Positions 62,814 through 64,000 of a DNA stretch of 64,000 bases are shown here, piece after piece. Origin of the DNA: G020353115 sp964640125 (GTDB taxonomy: Bacteria > Bacteroidota > Bacteroidia > Bacteroidales > VadinHA17); contig CAZXGG010000004.1 in NCBI GenBank assembly GCA_964640125.1, positions 1 through 64,000 on the forward strand. Direction: 5' to 3'. Position numbers and translations under genes: made by a program. Every line of letters begins with the position of its first letter. Position 1 is the first letter of the stretch. Under the pieces are notes generated by a model. It did no database searches. It was given only the letters and a program-made list of their open reading frames with translations, and was not told where the DNA came from.

Positions 62814-63548
62814 ATGCAATTAGCTGTTTTCTTATTAGCGGGCAGGGGAAGTCGGCTGGGTGATCACTGCGCAGAGACGCACAAATGCTTAATCACGGTG
62901 AATGGAGAGCCGATTTTGTACCGGATGCTTGATCAGTTGGATGAGAAAAAAGTTAAACGAGCTGTTCTGGTCGTAGGTTATCTGTGGGAAGAGATCAAAA
63001 AATCGGTAGGAGAAAAATGGAAAGGGATAGACATTGAATATGTAGTTAACGAAGACTGGGAGAGCACCAATAACATTGTTTCCCTTTACCGGGCAAAGCA
63101 TCATATAAAGGAAGGATTTTATCTCATTGAAGGCGATATCGTGGTGGGTGATGGAGGACTTGACCTGTTTTCGGGGAACGAAAACCAGATGGCAGTGAGC
63201 CGGTTTCAACCTTTTATGGATGGTACGGTTGTAACAATAGGCAATAATGGGGTGGAGAAGATCTATCTTAAAACAACCGCCGGCCGTCCAGCGAATCAGG
63301 AGCTGCTGTATAAAACGGTTAACATTTATACCCTGACACATCACGATTTCCAATCCATTATTCTCGACGAGTTAGCCAGAATAATTGAGAGCGGTGATAC
63401 AAATGTCTATTATGAACAGGCATTTGCCAATCTGGTAAATTCCGGTGAAATTCGGTTTAAAGTGGTTGATTTTTCTGAGATAAAATGGGCTGAAGTGGAT
63501 AATATCGATGATCTTCACTTTGCCGAACAACTTTTTTTTAAGGAGTAG
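62814..63548 (+). CDS. Nucleotidyltransferase, LicC-like (second copy)
   Basis: A 244-residue enzyme with the N-terminal motif AVFLLAGRGSRLGDHCAETH, then KCLITVNGEPILYRML, a YLIEGDIVVGDGG metal-binding site, NEDWESTNNIVSLYRAKHHI and WAEVDNIDDL near the end. The WESTNN and VDNIDDL segments resemble phosphocholine cytidylyltransferases. It is only distantly like the minus-strand gene at 61082, so the two are probably not recent duplicates. The licD-like gene begins 37 bases later, matching the licC-licD order that makes and transfers CDP-choline in other bacteria. Confidence 0.83.
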   Translation: MQLAVFLLAGRGSRLGDHCAETHKCLITVNGEPILYRMLDQLDEKKVKRAVLVVGYLWEEIKKSVGEKWKGIDIEYVVNEDWESTNNIVSLYRAKHHIKEGFYLIEGDIVVGDGGLDLFSGNENQMAVSRFQPFMDGTVVTIGNNGVEKIYLKTTAGRPANQELLYKTVNIYTLTHHDFQSIILDELARIIESGDTNVYYEQAFANLVNSGEIRFKVVDFSEIKWAEVDNIDDLHFAEQLFFKE

Positions 63549-63585
63549 TTATGTTATTATTATATCAAAGTATCCAATAATTTTT

Positions 63586-64000
63586 ATGCTCTACCGCAAC
63601 AAGAAAAAAAATAAACCTGAACTTAACCATGTCAATCTGATTAAAGCGCAGAACATGTTATTCGAGGTAGTGAATCTTCTGGAAAATAACAACATTCGAT
63701 ATCATTTAGAGGGAGGCACACTATTAGGTTTGGTAAGGGATAAGGAATTAATTCCCTGGGATCATGATATTGACCTGTCTATCCCAATCACTGAAGTTAA
63801 CAAAACAGTTGAGGTGCTAAAAAAACTATACTGGAAAGGTTTTAAGATAACGAAACGTAAAAGCAAATTGGATTATTACGCCATAAAAAAGGGCAATTAC
63901 CGAATATTCAAAATCAAGAAGTTCATACCATCATTACTAAAAATGCTGTATCCAGGGTATAACAAATATTATATAGTTCTGGATATTTTCGTGAAATCCT
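63586..64000 (+). CDS. LicD-family phosphotransferase, N-terminal part (3' end outside window)
   Basis: From the ATG at 63586 the frame stays open to the window end (138 codons). It encodes RYHLEGGTLLGLVRDKELIP then WDHDIDLSI (about residues 38-66). The GGTLLG and WDxDIDL pattern is the signature of LicD-type enzymes that transfer phosphocholine, or another phospho-alcohol, onto surface glycans; the usual WDDD is WDHD here. The start follows the LicC-like gene by 37 bases and has no obvious promoter of its own, so the two are likely co-transcribed. The rest of the enzyme cannot be judged. Confidence 0.8.
   Translation, partial: MLYRNKKKNKPELNHVNLIKAQNMLFEVVNLLENNNIRYHLEGGTLLGLVRDKELIPWDHDIDLSIPITEVNKTVEVLKKLYWKGFKITKRKSKLDYYAIKKGNYRIFKIKKFIPSLLKMLYPGYNKYYIVLDIFVKS

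Overview
The window looks like a chromosomal piece of a free-living member of the Bacteroidota, probably class Bacteroidia. Three things support this. Several upstream regions carry the promoter form special to this phylum, TTG-N19-TAnnTTTG; exact copies sit in front of tRNA-Glu/rpsT and of the DtxR-type regulator. Shine-Dalgarno sequences are mostly weak. The protein families are also typical: MuiA/DUF4139, DUF5916, two-component-regulator propellers with SpoIIE phosphatases, PD40 proteins, a two-subunit methylmalonyl-CoA mutase, and LpxK next to SppA. No rRNA, CRISPR array, prophage or intact insertion sequence is visible. Two tRNA genes (Ala-GGC and Glu-UUC) are present.

Layout. 1-3.7 kb: the end of an M1-type peptidase gene, an 800-base gap filled with palindromic repeats, a MuiA-family gene, and a 162-bp element with terminal inverted repeats that looks like a MITE. 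3.7-14.9 kb: the most unusual part, ten tightly packed minus-strand genes behind one recognisable promoter. Every product starts with an export signal. Four are PD40 beta-propeller proteins sharing an N-terminal GPYLGQ-type motif and a C-terminal YWV motif. The others are an ankyrin protein, a C1 protease, a lipocalin-like protein, an LVIVD-repeat protein, an exported double methyltransferase, and a Tat-type GyrI-like/DUF6144-like protein. Its function is unknown to me. 15-24 kb: tRNA-Ala, a TonB-like protein, a lipoprotein, hflX, asd, a large lamin-tail-domain protein and an MFS exporter.

24-33 kb: housekeeping genes. These are sppA-lpxK-punA as one operon, then folK, radC, tRNA-Glu with rpsT, and an mntR-like/ZIP metal operon whose promoter contains a perfect palindrome. 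33-47 kb: small membrane proteins, a thioredoxin-like lipoprotein, methylmalonyl-CoA mutase (both subunits), a DUF5916 outer-membrane protein, fumC, an ArsC-like gene, prfB with its programmed +1 frameshift, recX, prmC and ribD. 47-53 kb: a secreted TPR-caspase protein next to a propeller sensor with a SpoIIE phosphatase. 53-59 kb: trxA, dnaE, rpsP (with a duplicated acidic tail), rimM and a DUF2807 protein.

59-64 kb: a surface-glycan region. tsaC, a CDP-glycerol-transferase-like gene, a nucleotidyltransferase and a family-2 glycosyltransferase are linked by 4-base overlaps. Divergent from them are a second LicC-like nucleotidyltransferase and the start of a licD-like gene, which runs off the window. 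Together these suggest transfer of a phospho-alcohol such as choline or glycerol onto a cell-surface glycan.
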